From assembly GCF_030052815.1 (NCBI RefSeq), contig NC_079501.1, positions 99,030,190 through 99,094,189 on the forward strand: 64,000 nucleotides of DNA, read 5' to 3'. This DNA is from Hevea brasiliensis. Taxonomy: Eukaryota; Streptophyta; Magnoliopsida; Malpighiales; Euphorbiaceae. Positions 46,857-59,118 of the stretch are shown here, piece by piece. The position numbers were made by a program, and so were the translations under genes. Under the pieces are notes generated by a model. That model was not told where the DNA came from, searched no databases, and saw only the letters and a program-made list of their open reading frames with translations. Each line of letters opens with the position of its first letter. Within the stretch, counting starts at the first letter, position 1.

Positions 46857-48683
46857 GGTTACATTTCATTGCTATTATTTTTTCTTTATTTTTATTATAT
46901 TTTCTTTTCTTGTATTTCATTATTTTATGTCTCCTCACCCATATCTAAGTGTAGTTCTAGGCATCCTAGCTGTCCGGACAACACTGGTCACCAGAACAGT
47001 AGAACGCACTACTGAACATAAGGATGTTACATATTTGGCTACACTTCCTTCATGGAAATTGTTACTCAATGTCTTGTATTTGTTTTCCCTTTTGAATAAT
47101 GTTATTTGAAGTTTTAGAACTCAAGTTATGGTCAAATAACCATAACTAGTTCATTTCTTAATTCTGATTCCTTAAATAGGCAGATTTTGGGCTTAATCTT
47201 TACCTAATTAATTGAATATGTTGTAGACACTTTTACGCTTAGCGTTCTTCATATAATTTATTGCCCTATGTATTAAGGTTACTCAAAAATTTTAATTACA
47301 ATTTTCTAAGTTTTGTAAAATTAATTATGGCCAAATCACTGGCCTAGACTCATGTGCCCTATTCTACCAGGATTCATGTTCAGGTCAAAAACTTTGACTC
47401 CTATTTTAGGGCCCTTATGCTCATAATTTGAGGACCATGTCTAAAACAAAGTTGGGGCCCTGTTTCTTAGGGTTCCAGATCAGTATGGCTCATCCTAATT
47501 GGAGTTTTCTAGTGGGAGATATGGCTAAATGAGTGTTCTGGGGTCAAATGGTCACTTAGGTAATTTCCAAAATTCATATACTAACTTAACCTAATAAATT
47601 GACCTAGTTTCCTTGGTTTCTGGGTTTTGGTCAAATCATCAATGTTGTAGATCTATGTCTTGTGGAGATTTTGCCGCTAGTTTCATTGGATTTGGGTTTT
47701 TATAGGCCAAGTTATGGCCATTTTGCCAAAACTGTTCAGGTAGGCTTATGTCCAGAAAATTCTAGGCAGAATGGATTCTGGTCAGTTTGGTGACCTAAAT
47801 TGGGTCAGTAATTTCATTTGGTTAGAAGCATTTCTGGGCTTGGTGTTCTCAATAAAAGTTGTAGTCCTATGTCTAATCTTTCCAATGGTATAAAATTCAG
47901 GTCATTACAGTAATTAGGTTAAGATTTGGACAGAATTTGGGTATGGTTTCTTCAAGAAAAATATGGTATTTTGAGTCTAGTTTCACCTCCAATTGGCCTC
48001 ATATCAATTGGAGCCGCACAACTTCAGTTATAACTTAAATAGTATACTGGACTCATAGGTCTGAATTCCTACATAAGAGAAGCACTCCCAAAATTCTTTC
48101 CTCCTTACTCCCAAATCAACAAACAGTCTGAACAAGATCAATCTCGAGCCATAACACCAAGGTACCAAAATTAATTCAAAACCCTAACTCAACATTTCAC
48201 AACACATGAAATTCCCATTCACTTTAATTTCTAACATATACAATCTCATCACATGTCCTCACTAACCAATTTAAAACCATTAAAGTCATCAATTTCACAT
48301 AACCCTCATGGCTGCCGAAAATTTAAGTTCTCATATTCTCAAGATTTCTTTTAATTTTCATAAGATTTACACTTAGTTTGGCATGCTTTTACTAGTTAAA
48401 GAAGAAGAGAAAGTTGTTTAGTGGACTAATCTCTTTGATCTCTTTCTTGGCTTGTATAAACCTTGGAATTTCTCCACTTTATGATAATCAAAATATTCCT
48501 CTTGACGTGGGTGGGGATGAATTTTTGTTAAGGGCTTTAGGGATTTTAGTGGATGGAAAGGGAGGAATTTAAGTTTTAAAATCAAGAAAATGGTGGGAAC
48601 TATGTTTCCATGGTGGATCGACTAAGAGAGGGAGAAGGGAGAAGAAGACCAAAGGAAATAAGAAGGCATTAAATAAAATTTGT

Positions 48684-48685
<2 letters not shown>

Positions 48686-48724
<39 letters not shown>
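48686..48724. repeat. (TA)n microsatellite
   Basis: About 20 uninterrupted TA units inside the 3' LTR of element E. Confidence 0.97.
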
Positions 48725-48729
<5 letters not shown>

Positions 48730-49133
48730 TTAATTTAATTGGGTTAAATTTTTTTTTTAATTAATTCATCTCTACGTCATGCTCACATAATAAATACATT
48801 TAAATTTTTATTTCTTTCCTTCTTCCTCTTCTTCTTTTCTTTTTTTCTCATTTTCCTACCATAATTCATAAATTTTAATTTATTTATATATTTTATGCTC
48901 TCTTATTTTAATTAACATTTAGGTCAAAATTTAACTCTGGGGTTGAAATGACTAAAATGCCCTTCATTGGACTTACCGGGTTATATTTGTCTGTATTAAT
49001 TTACTAAATTTTCTTAAATTTTTTCTTGGCATTTTTAGTGCCTTTTAAACCTCCTAAAGCCTTCAATTTAGTCAAATTATTTATCTTATAGGGTTTCCCT
49101 ACGGATCTAGGATTGGCAACTGTCTCTACAATT

Positions 49134-49183
49134 ACTTCCAGGTAAGGTCACCCATCACTGCAGACCCTGGCTCGTTTAACCGA
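49134..49183 (-). other. 5S rRNA internal-promoter-like block
   Basis: Minus strand: GGTTAAACGAGCC, then AGTGATGGGTGACC and CTGGAAGTAAT, about 170 bp from the LTR start. Confidence 0.55.
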
Positions 49184-49352
49184 GTTGCACTTCGCTTCTT
49201 TTATTTTTCCTTGATTTTTCTTAATATTTATTCAGTCAATTTATGCCTCTTCACTCTAGTTTAACTGTAGTTCCAGACATCCTAGCTGTCCGAACAGACG
49301 TTAGTCACCGAAATAGTAGAATGTACAGACTACCTAAAGTGAGGGTATTATA

Positions 49353-49470
49353 ATTCTTCTCCTTTAATAAAAATTTCGTCCTCAAAATTTACCGGTGTAA
49401 ATAATTGAGGAACTGCTATCTCTTTAGTCTGTTTTACTAGTTCTGATTTTACGATCTTATTCTCAACTAG
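49353..49470 (-). mobile_element. 3' end of element E internal region
   Basis: Minus strand GGTAAATTTTGAGGACGAAA followed by the purine tract AAAGGAGAAGAAT, matching the internal ends at 10900 and 20110. It continues across chromovirus F at 57163. Confidence 0.82.
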
Positions 49471-50285
49471 TGATGTGAACCTTCAAGTAATTGGTAACTT
49501 GAAAACCCACATTCAAGAATTAAATGAACAATATGGAAAGCACCAAATGAAGATGTATGAATTTGAATCTTTGAACCAGCACAATCAGATTGTTGTGTAA
49601 TTCAAAGAAAATATCAGAAATGGGATTCTTGACTTAATTCATATGGAGAATGAATAAACCAAGAATATTATGCACATTAAACCTTGCAAGATAGAATCTC
49701 AGCAAGTTAATGGGCTTCACAAGAACAAAGGCAACAGCCAATTTACTCACTAGAGGAGCAGAAACAATCTCTCATTAATATTCAAGTGTGTCCTCCACTC
49801 TCTCATTACACTTGTATTTATAGCCTCTTGGCTTCAAAGCTAAAGACAAAAATATCCCTACTTTTGTAACAGCTGTAGGGAGCTTTAAGTCCAAACAAAA
49901 ATTAATCTATCAAAAGACTAAAAACTCCTTACAAAAAGTAAATTTAATGCAGAAAGAAATAAGGGCATTTAAGTCCAAAAGAGAAGTGGTTATAACAGAT
50001 GGAATATTCCTTGAAAAAGGTGCCAGATACATGTACATGGGTTGGATCCGGTGCATGCATGTCCACAGTTATTCTATGTAATCTAATGCTCCATATGACG
50101 ACTGTTAACTTATTAGCATAATTTTCACCTAATTTAATCGTTTTCATTTTTCTTCATGACATTCCGACTTATAATCCTTGCTCCTTATGATTTCACAAAT
50201 TAAATTCTCAAGTGATTTAGCTCTAGCTCTAGTAATTAGACCTTGGATGAAATCCTTTGTTGTGGATGTAGCTTGATTCTCATCA
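49471..50285 (-). repeat. 3' LTR of chromovirus F
   Basis: 815 bp, aligned along its length with 56339-57157; TG...CA ends on both strands. Confidence 0.95.
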
Positions 50286-50296
50286 TTCCTCCGCTT
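50286..50296 (-). other. Polypurine tract of chromovirus F
   Basis: Minus strand AAGCGGAGGAA, immediately next to the 3' LTR. Confidence 0.85.
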
Positions 50297-53254
50297 CAAA
50301 AGGATTCGCCCTCGAACTGCTCTGCATCAACACAAGGAGATAAATCAGCAACATTGAAGGTGGCAATCGACATTATACTCACCGGGCAGGTTTATTTTGT
50401 AGGCGTTATCATTAATTTTGGTCAGTACTTGGAAAGGTCCATCACATCTTGGTTGTAATTTTGATTTCCTTCGAGAGGGAAACCTTTCTTTGCGCAAGTG
50501 AACCCATACCCAATCTCCAGGTTGAAATGTGACTTTCTTCCTTCCTTTGTTGGCTTGACTAGCATATTTTTCATTTTTCTTTTCAATTTGAAGCTTGGCT
50601 TGTTCATGGATTTTGTTCACCAATTCGCTTTTTTTTCCATCTAAACTAGCAAGCTCGTTCACAGGCAAAGGTAAAAGATCCAAAGGAGTTGAAGGATTGA
50701 AACCATACACAATTTCAAATGGAGAATAGCTAGTAGAAGAATGCACATTTCTATTGTATGCAAATTCAACAAGTGGAATGCAATCTTCCCATGATTTCAA
50801 ATTTTGCTTAACCACAGCACGCAAAAGAGTAGTTAGTGTCCTATTTACTACTTCAGTTTGACCATCGGTTTGTGGGTGACAAGTGGTGGAAAATAACAAC
50901 TTGGTGCCCAATTTTCCCACAAACCTTCCAAAAGTGACTAAGGAATTTAACATCCCTATCACTAACTAAACTCTTAGGTATGCCATGCAACCTAACAATA
51001 TCTCTAAAAATAAATTTGCAACATTTGTAGCATCATCGCTTTATGGCATGGAATAAAATGTGCCATTTTTGAAAACTCACAACAACAACAAAAATTGAAT
51101 CATGGCCTTGTTTAGACCTAGGTAATCCCAACACAAAATCCATAGACAAATGAACCCAAGGATCACTAGGGGTAGGCAAAGGTGTATACAAACCTTGTGG
51201 CAAAACTCTAGATTTAGCCTTAGCACACACAATGCACCTAGCACATACTCTTTCAACATCTCTTTTCATATTCGGCCAAGAAAATGTTCCTTCAATACAT
51301 CTAAAGTTTTGGCAACACCAAAATGACCCATTAATCCACCAAAGATGAGACTCATTCACAAGTAATTCACGCATGGAACTCTTAGGCACACACAATCTAT
51401 TTTCTCTAAACAAATATCCATCATGCCAATAAAACTTCTCAAAAGCATTCTTTTCACAAGCTGCATACACTCTAGCAAAGTCATCATCTTCAATATAATT
51501 CTTTCACATATTCGAATCCAAATAACATTGCATCAAGAAGGGCAAGAAGGTTATACCTTTAAGATAAGGCATCAGCAACCACATTTTCTTTCCCATGTTT
51601 GTATTGAATCACATATGGGAAGGTCTCAAGGAACTCAACCCATTTTGCATGACGCCTACTCAACTTATTTTGCCCCTTGTTATGCTTCAATGACTCATGA
51701 TCTGTGTGGATGACAAATTGCTTTGGCCAAAGGTAATGTTGCCATGTTTCCAAGGCACGTACCAATGCATACAACTCCTTGTCATATGTAGAATAGTTTA
51801 AAGCTGCTCCATTAAGCTTCTCACTAAAGTATGCTATTGGTCTCTTTTCCTGCATTAAAACGGCTCCAATACCTATTCTTGATGCGTCACACTCAATCTC
51901 AAAAGTTTTAGAAAAATCAGTAAAGCCAACACAGAGCTTTAACATAACATCTCTTTAATTTTGTGAAAAGCATCATCTTGTTTCTGTTCCCAAACAAAAT
52001 TAACATTCTTTTTGACAAGATCATTCAATGGTGCTGCAATGGTACTGAAATTCTTAATAAATCTTATATAGAAACTAGCTAGTCCATGAAAACTACGTAC
52101 TTCAGATGCATCTTTGGAATGGGCCACTCTATTAGCTCTAATTTTTCATCATCAACTTCAACACCATTAGCACTAATGACAAATCCTAAAAAGACAACCT
52201 TTTCCATGCAAAATGAACATTTCTTCAAGTTAGCATATAATTTTTCCTTTCTTAACACATCGAATACAACCCTTAAATGATGCATATGTTCATTCATGCC
52301 TCTCAGTAAACCAATATATCATCAAAATAAACAACAACAAATTTTCCAATAAAAGCACGCAACACATGATTCATCAATCTCATAAAAGTGCTAGGAGCAT
52401 TAGTTAGCCCAAAGGCATCACTAACCACTCATATAGTCCATGTTTTGTTTTAAATGCGATCTTCCATTCATCACCTACTTTCATGCGAATTTGATGATAT
52501 CCGCTTTTCAAGTCAATTTTGGTAAAAACACAAGCACCACAAAGTTCATCCAACATATCATCCAATCTAGGTATAGGATGGCGATACTTTCTGATGATTT
52601 TGTTGATCGCCTACAATCCACACACATGCGCCATGTGCCATCTTTCTTTGGTACCAAAAGGACAGTGCAGCACAAGGGCTCATACTTTCTCTCACATATC
52701 CCTTAGCTAGCAATTCCTCAACTTGCCTTTGTAATTCTTTGGTTTCTTGAGGTTATTTCTATAAATTTGGACGGTTGGGAATAAGCTGCTCCAGTACAAA
52801 ATCAATCTGTGTTCAATCCCTTGAATAGGTGGTAGTCCAGCTAGCATCTCCTCGGGTAGTACATCCTCATATTCTGCAAAGGAGACAACAACACTAGGCA
52901 AATTGGGGTCAAGGTCGGATGTGGATAAACAAGAGTCCTTAAACACAATTAATAACATTTGCTTGTTGGCAAACATGGCATTCCTCACATCTCTTCCTTT
53001 AGCATACAAGCTTAATTTTCTCTCCCCTCTTTCATACTGACTCTCCTTTTTGTAGAAGATTCACCTTTTCAAGCACTCTTGGAATGTTTTCTTTACTCTC
53101 TTTTCTTTCCTCATAACCACCCTTGTCTTGCTCACTCACAACATTTTCACTCAATTTCTTTTCACTCCTTCTTTTCTTCTCTGCTCTCTTTTCGCCACTC
53201 TTGATTTTCCTCACCCATTGCTTGCTTAAGCCTTGTTTGGTCTTCATAAATCTG
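50297..53254 (-). pseudogene. pol of chromovirus F: reverse transcriptase, RNase H, integrase (broken)
   Basis: Reading from 53254 downward, a charged linker after protease (about 53247-53032) is followed by the start of reverse transcriptase (EDVLPEEMLAGLPPIQGIEH, about 52860). The catalytic YFDD is at 52318-52329 with a stop two codons later. The RT thumb (VRSFHGLASFY, about 52100), RNase H (ECDAS to ENVVADALS, 51890-51559) and integrase follow. In integrase, the zinc region keeps CARCIVC but its histidine part is damaged. The first catalytic aspartate is in SMDFVLGLP. The second lies in an out-of-frame VSDRD segment near 50970. The glutamate region reads [10 protein letters not shown]. The C-terminus ([15 protein letters not shown]) carries a one-base frameshift near 50350. 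At least six breaks are visible, so the enzyme cannot be made. Confidence 0.88.
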
Positions 53255-54910
53255 TTATGGTGTCATACGTGCCAAAATGATTTTCCTTCCATTCATTTCA
53301 AAAGAATACCTATTTTTATACCCATCGTGGATCACCTTTCTATCAAATTGCCATGGTCGGCCAAGTAATAAATGGCCAGCTTGCATTGGAACCACGTCAC
53401 ACATAACCTCATCTTGATACTTTCCTATTGCAAAGGAAATCAATACTCGTTTTGTTACTTTCACCTCACCACATTCATTCAACCACTGCAATTTATAGGG
53501 TCTAGGGTGTTTCGAAGTCCTCAACCATAATCTCTGCACCAAAATAGTACTAGCAACATTGGCACAACTTCCCCCATCAATGATGACACTACAAGCTTTG
53601 TCTTGGATAAGACACCTTGTATGAAAAATTTTTTCTCTTTGCAATTCATCACCAACATCCTCCTTTACTTGAGTATTTAATGCTGTCATAATCACTAGAG
53701 CACTTCCTTCAGCAACATATTCTACCTCTGCATCCTCCTCCCCTGAAGATGTGGAATCACTCACAATTTCCTCCTCTGTTTCTATCTCACCATTTTCTCT
53801 CATGACCATGAATCTCTTGTTAGGGCATTGAGAAGCTATGTGTCCACTGCCCAAACACCTAAAACACTTCACGTCTCTATTTCGGGTAGTAGTTGCAACC
53901 TCCTTTCCTTTACTTTCTACAAATTTCTTCTCCGCCTTCTTTTCCTTATCCTTATCCTCATTTTTCTTATAGTTGCTAAAAGCCTTTTCCCTATCCTCCT
54001 TCTTCCAGTTAGACTTCCAAGATGAAGAAGTACCTACATTTCCTCCAAATTTTGACTTGCTTTTAAGTTGCCTTTCTACCTTCATAGCCATGTGGACCAT
54101 ATCCTCCAACTCAACATAGTGATGTAACTCAACAATATGAGCAATCTCCTTGTTTAGCCCATTCAAGAATCTAGCCATGGTGGCTTCTCTATCCTTCTCC
54201 ACATTTGCTCTAATCATAGCAATTTCCATTTCTTTCTGATAATCTTCAACACTTTTAGAACCTTGAGTCAATTTTTGTAACCTCTGATGTAGCTCTCTAT
54301 AGCAATGACTAGGAACAAATCTCTTCCTCATTATAGTTTTCATCTCACCCCAGGTTGCAATTGATTGCTCATAATTTCTCCTTCTACTAATCAACACTTG
54401 ATCCCACCATACCAAAGCATAATCAGTAAATTCTACTGCTGCTAACTTTACTTTCTTTTCCTCTGAATAGTGATGACAATCAAACACAGCTTCTACCTTC
54501 CTTTCCCATTCAAGATACACATCCGGATCATTTTTCCCTTGGAAAGAAGGGATGCTCATTTTAATACTTTTGATATTGTCATCTACCCTATTCCTCTCTC
54601 TTTCCTCTCTTCTTATCCTCCTATCCCCATTCCTCCTATCTTCAGCTCTTCTCTCATATCTACCCCTCCTAGGTCTTTCAACCTCAAAATCATAGTTATC
54701 AACCTCAACTTCATCAGATTCAACTACTGGAGGTACAAGATCCCTCCTATTTGGCCTTCTCTCATTTTACCTATCTCTTTGCTCCAATCTTTCCAACCTA
54801 TCTATGATTTCATTGCACACAACATTCATTCTTTCAAATTGTTGTCTGACAGCCTGCATGTAGAATGGATTTTCACCTTCCCCCTCACTACCATCACCCC
54901 TTCTAGACAT
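53255..54910 (-). pseudogene. gag-protease of chromovirus F (one internal stop)
   Basis: The likely start is the ATG at 54910 (MSRRGDGSEGEGENPFY). A TAA near 54769 interrupts it, and an ATG at 54559 then begins an open frame of 434 residues. Seen in that frame are a gag capsid region (PDVYLEWERKVEAVF, YALVWWDQV, ELHQRLQKLTQGSKSVEDY), a Lys/Glu-rich linker and a zinc knuckle CFRCLGSGHIASQC. An acidic stretch and an aspartic-protease-like domain follow, with active-site-like IIDGGSCANVAS and the flap-side HLLLGRPWQFD. The usual Asp-Ser/Thr-Gly is Asp-Gly-Gly, which is common in this plant group. The stop at 53255-53257 probably interrupts what was one polyprotein with pol. Confidence 0.88.
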
Positions 54911-55490
54911 GTTTTCAGACCTACAAGAAAATGGTTAGTGTAAAGAAAACACCTCACTCACTCCCTTACGTGTTTACACTCAACAGAGGACACTCCACTC
55001 GTGTTTAACTCAACAAGGCTTTTTCCCTCTTATGAACTCACCACTCTGTGCCTTTTACCTCTCTTGGCTATGTCCACAAGTTCTTATCAAACTCAAGTAA
55101 CTCAAACCAAGACTGTACCCACAAAAATTTAACACACAATAAAATTCTTGAACGTGACAGATCAAAACGAGTAATCAAGAAAACAATAATGTGATTCAAG
55201 AAGTCAAGAAAAGAAAAGCTCAAGTATGGAAATGTAATGCAATAGGAATCAAGAAAGAAGACACCAAAATAAAAGAGTAGTAAGCTGGAAAAGAGACAAC
55301 CTAAAGTAGAGATATTAAGCTTAAATATCCAAGTTTGCCACCAACTTATCACAATTACCAGCAGTTCACACAATACACCAAGAATTGCATAAATTTAGGA
55401 TCACCAAGCAAATGAGTGTATTTTGATCTGAAATTGAGTAGGCAAATGCAACCCAATACTGACTAATTGTTATAAGAATTTCACGCTTTT

Positions 55491-55985
55491 CTTGACAGAC
55501 TTACTATGTAAATCAAATATAATCGTGTCTGCCGCAAAATTTTGGTTCCCCACACAAACGATTAAATTTTGAGCTGAAATTTAATTTGAGAATAGCTCAA
55601 ATGTGGCACAAATGGCAAGTAAATTTACAGGAATTTCAGGGCTGATTTTTATGTGAACTTAATTTGATCGGTCTGCGCAGAAAATTTTGGTTCCCCACAC
55701 AAACGGATGAATTTTAAGCTGAAATTTAATTTGGGAACTACTGATATGGGGTATAAACACTTGGTAAATTTTCAGAAATTTCTGGGTATATTTGCTATGT
55801 GAACTTATTTTGATCGATTCTGTCGCAAAATTTTGGTTCCCCACACAAACGGATGAATTTTAAGCTGAAATTTAATATGGGAACTACTGATATGGGGTAT
55901 AAACACCTTGTAAATTTTCAGGAATTTCTGGGTCTATTTGCTATGTGAACATAATTTGATCGGGTCTGCCGCAAAATATTAGTTC
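55491..55985 (-). repeat. 146-bp tandem repeat in the chromovirus leader
   Basis: About three and a half units. The word AAAATTTTGGTTCCCCACAC recurs at 55536, 55681 and 55827, with a decayed fourth at 55973 (spacing 145-146). The units lie between the primer site and gag, in the untranslated leader. Confidence 0.9.
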
Positions 55986-56321
55986 AAGTGAAAGCGATAT
56001 CAAACAACCCCCAAAATTTACACCCAATGTCTTAAACACACCCAAATAATGCTGGTACAGTTTCAGGCCAAATTGGTAAGTCAAACTCAATGAACCAGAT
56101 AATCTCTCATGCTTAATATCAAAATGAAGGAAGCAAAATGGATGGCTAGAATAATCGCTTTAGCTTGATTAACCCAAAACACTAAGACAAACCCAACAAA
56201 ACAAATTTTTAAACAAACAGGTCCAACTAAACCCCAAGAGCCAAACAACAAATATGAAGAAGGTAAGAAACACAAAGAATAAAAAGCAAATAGAGAATCT
56301 ACCTTGTTTGGACGTCCCTTT

Positions 56322-56333
56322 GCTCTGATACCA
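56322..56333 (-). other. Primer-binding site of chromovirus F
   Basis: Minus strand TGGTATCAGAGC, five bases from the 5' LTR. Confidence 0.95.
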
Positions 56334-56338
56334 AAAAC

Positions 56339-57157
56339 TGATGTGAACCTTCAAGTAATTGGTAACTTGAAAACCCACATTCAAGAATTAAATGAACAAT
56401 ATGGAAAGCACCAAATGAAGATGTATGAATTTGAATCTTTGAACCAGCATAATCAGATTGTTGTGTAATTCAAAGAAAATATCAGAAATGGGATTCTTGA
56501 CTTAATTCATATGGAGAATGAATAAACCAAGACTATTATGCACATTAAACCTTGCAAGATAGAATCTCAGCAAGTTAATGGGCTTCACAAGAACAAAGGC
56601 AACAACCAATTTACTCACTAGAGGAGCAGAAACAATCTCTCATTAATATTCAAGTGTGTCCTCCACTCTCTCATTACACTTGTATTTATAGCCTCTTGGC
56701 TTCAAAGCTAAAGACAAAAATATCCCTACTTTTGTAACAGCTGTAGGGAGCTTTAAGTCCAAACAAAAATTAATCTATCAAAAGACTAAAAACTCCTTAC
56801 AAAAAGTAAATTTAATGCACAAGCAAAAAAGGTCATTAAATTAAAAAACAGAAGTGGTTATAACAGATGGAATATTCCTTGAAAAAGGTGCCAGCAGATA
56901 CATGTACATGGGTTGGATCTGGTGCATGCATGTCCACAGGTTATTCCATGTAATCTAATGCTCCATATGACACCTGGTCACTTCTAAGCATAATTTTCAC
57001 CAAATTTAATCCTTTACATTTTTCTTCATGCCATTCCAGCTTATAATCCTTGCTCCTTATGATTTCACAAATTAAATTCTGAAGTGATTTAGCTCTAGCC
57101 CTAGTAATTGGACCTTGGATGAAATCCTTTGTTGTGGATGTAGCTTGATTCTCATCA
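56339..57157 (-). repeat. 5' LTR of chromovirus F
   Basis: 819 bp, partner of 49471-50285. Small differences include a short divergent stretch near 56820-56850. Confidence 0.95.
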
Positions 57158-57162
57158 ACTAG

Positions 57163-57924
57163 TTCTGTACCTATCTACTTTCATCTCGTACACAGGGTCT
57201 ATTATTACATATACTAAAATATTATAATGAAAAATATACCTCTGACAGCATCTACCGGCTCTGGCTCCTCCTGTGCCCTCATAGCATATACACAAGGTGC
57301 TACTCGGGCCCGGGTCACTCAATGGTCTCATAAGCCGGTCTCTGTGATGTACCTATCACCTCTGGCCTCGCATCGTCTACCCCTCTGAGCTGTAGGGGCA
57401 GATCTCTCAGTCGATGGTGGGGCAGTGGGAACACTCGTATGGGGACAATCTCATAGGAAATGATCAGTAGCTCCGCATCGGAAGCATCCCCCAGTCAATA
57501 ATCGGCACTCTCCTTGGTGCCTTTTCTCACAGTAGGTGCATAATGGTATGGAGGTTAATCCCGCTACTGCGGTGCCTGGAGAACTTCCCACTAATGCTCT
57601 GGACTGTCCTCCTCTCTGTGTAAACTGAGACCTCTGTCTCTGGCCCTGGCCTGGTGAACCCTTAGGCCTCTTAGCCTCAGAAACTGGTGTACAGGACTGA
57701 CCTTGCCCCGAACTCCTCTTTCGCTGTCTATCTCTCAGGGTTTGCTCATCATTTCGCACTCTTTCTACATTTAGAGCTGCAACCACTAACTTGGAGAAGT
57801 CGGTATACTCATGTGCCATCACTGTAAGTTTAATATTGTCGTTCAGTCCATCCTCAAACCTACGGCACCTATCTACCTCTGAAGGCATTATCTCCTGGGC
57901 ATATCTACTTAGTCTCACAAATTC
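57163..57924 (-). pseudogene. gag of element E, C-terminal half
   Basis: The frame 57918-57451 reads VRLSRYAQEIMP, a conserved gag segment, then RRFEDGLNDNIKLTVMAHE, a basic linker rich in Gln/Gly/Arg, and two zinc motifs (CTYCEKRHQGEC and CFRCGATDHFL, then a stop where the next codon should precede DCP). It continues downstream in the same frame with a Pro/Arg-rich tail (about 57450-57240). This copy keeps the segment of about 100 residues that is missing from the gag copies at 9999 and 19199. It is separated from its N-terminal half by the LTR-A insertion at 57925. Pseudogene because of stops and the insertion. Confidence 0.87.
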
Positions 57925-58093
57925 TGTAACACCCTCAATTTAGCTAGTCCGTGTATTCGATTGTTCCGGTGATTAATGTATGTTCGGAGAGCCAGAATGT
58001 CTAGAACTATAATTAAACTAGAGTGAGGAGTCATAAATAGACCAAATAATGGTAAGAAAAATTAAGAAAAAATTTTAAAAATAAAATACAACA

Positions 58094-58140
58094 AAGTTAA
58101 ATGAGCCAGTGCCCCAGTGATGGGTGACCCAACGGAAAGT
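58094..58140 (+). other. 5S rRNA internal-promoter-like block
   Basis: AGTTAAATGAGCC, then AGTGATGGGTGACC and ACGGAAAGT. Confidence 0.55.
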
Positions 58141-59099
58141 TACTGTCTTTGCAGCTAGTAACCCTAAACCTGAAGGAAACCCCTTGAAATAATTTCTGGG
58201 ATGCCAGAGAAGAGTTACGGTGCCCTAAGTAGCATTAGAATGTCAAGAAAAGGTTAGAAGAATTTTTAAGATCGATACAGACAGTTTTGGCTCTTTAAGC
58301 CAAACGGAGGGCATTTTGGTCATTTCGCCTTTAGAGATAATTTTTGACCAACTTGTCCAATTAAGTAAATAAATTATATGGCTTAAAATATGAATAAATA
58401 TTGATAAATTTTATTACAAATAATAAAAGAAAGAAGGAAAGAAAAATGAAAGTAAATGAGACTTATTACATCATGTATAAGTCACCATGATGCAATTAAA
58501 AATGCCTAGCCAATTAAACTTGGACAAATATGATTAAGGGACATTAAAGAAGATAAAGAAGACCAAAAATTGACCCATCTTCTTCCTTTTATTTCAACTG
58601 GCCAAACCAGCTATCCCTAACTTCTCCATTTTAATTTTTTTTTCTTTCTTTTCCTCAAGCTTGATTCTCCTTACATCTCACCCAAAATCCTAAACCATCT
58701 TCACTAAAATTCATCCCCACATCACAAGAAAGCTCTTAGCAGCCACAAGGATTAGAAATAGTGAAGTTTAGGCAAGGTTAAGTGAAGCTCCAATGAGGTT
58801 AGTGCTAATTTTACCTTTCTCCTTCTTCTAACTTTGAAATCTAGTAGAATTATAAGGAAATTTAATTGAAAAAAACAAAGAAAATGTCCATGAAGGAACA
58901 ACATAAAAATTTCAGCCAGCCTTGGTATGTGGCTAATTGATGTGTTTGATGAGTTTATATATGTTTATGAATGATGAAGGATGCTTATATATGCATTGGA
59001 AGGGAAGTTTGAATGAGTTGCATGAATTAGGGGAGAAGGTGAGTTAGGGTTTGGGACAAAATTAGGGTTTGGCTCATGTGTTGGTGAATAGAAGTCCTA

Positions 59100-59118
59100 A
59101 TGGTCAATTAGTGACCAT
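59100..59118 (+). other. Hairpin ATGGTCA-ATTAG-TGACCAT
   Basis: Perfect 7-bp stem. Confidence 0.5.

Larger units (their letters stand above)
43261..47031 (-). mobile_element. Chimeric insertion: Cassandra TRIM joined to LTR-B
   Basis: The whole unit is flanked by a single perfect TSD TATTT (43256-43260 and 47032-47036), and the empty site is visible in the 5' LTR of element E at 63705-63720. On the minus strand it opens with a complete LTR-B (47031 to 43632). It then has a primer site and a short internal region, and closes with a Cassandra-type LTR ending CGTTACA at 43261. The two ends are therefore LTRs of different families. Confidence 0.8.
43632..47031 (-). repeat. LTR-B, 5' LTR position of the chimeric unit
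   Basis: 3400 bp, minus strand TGTAACATCC to GGGTGTGACA. Closely similar to 4161-7698. It carries a 5S-like block (46808), a GGTAAGTTAGTG possible donor (about 46158) and a two-hairpin module (44264). Confidence 0.88.
42413..49352 (-). repeat. 3' LTR of element E, interrupted
   Basis: Without the nested unit (43261-47031) it is about 3.17 kb. Its ends have decayed (TATAACACCCC on the plus strand and ATTATA at the other end). The right end adjoins internal sequence ending AAGGAGAAGAAT on the minus strand, matching the other polypurine tracts. Relative to the 5' LTR it lacks about 410 bp, equivalent to 63070-63480. Confidence 0.85.
49471..57157 (-). mobile_element. Chromovirus F: nearly complete Ty3/gypsy retrotransposon, mutated
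   Basis: 7687 bp with 815-bp and 819-bp LTRs (49471-50285 and 56339-57157) that begin TGATG and end CATCA, and a perfect TSD ACTAG (49466-49470 and 57158-57162). In transcription order: 5' LTR, iMet primer site, a leader of about 1.4 kb with a tandem repeat, gag-protease, reverse transcriptase, RNase H, integrase, polypurine tract, 3' LTR. The LTRs differ at scattered sites and small indels (about 95% similar by eye), so it is not very recent. Gag and integrase style suggest a chromovirus of CRM/Reina type; no chromodomain was recognised. Several stops and frameshifts make it inactive. Confidence 0.93.

Noticed and set aside
53123..54943. Plus-strand frames across chromovirus F gag
   Set aside because: Antisense shadows of the minus-strand gag-protease frame, rich in Ser/Leu/Phe as expected from A-rich coding DNA.
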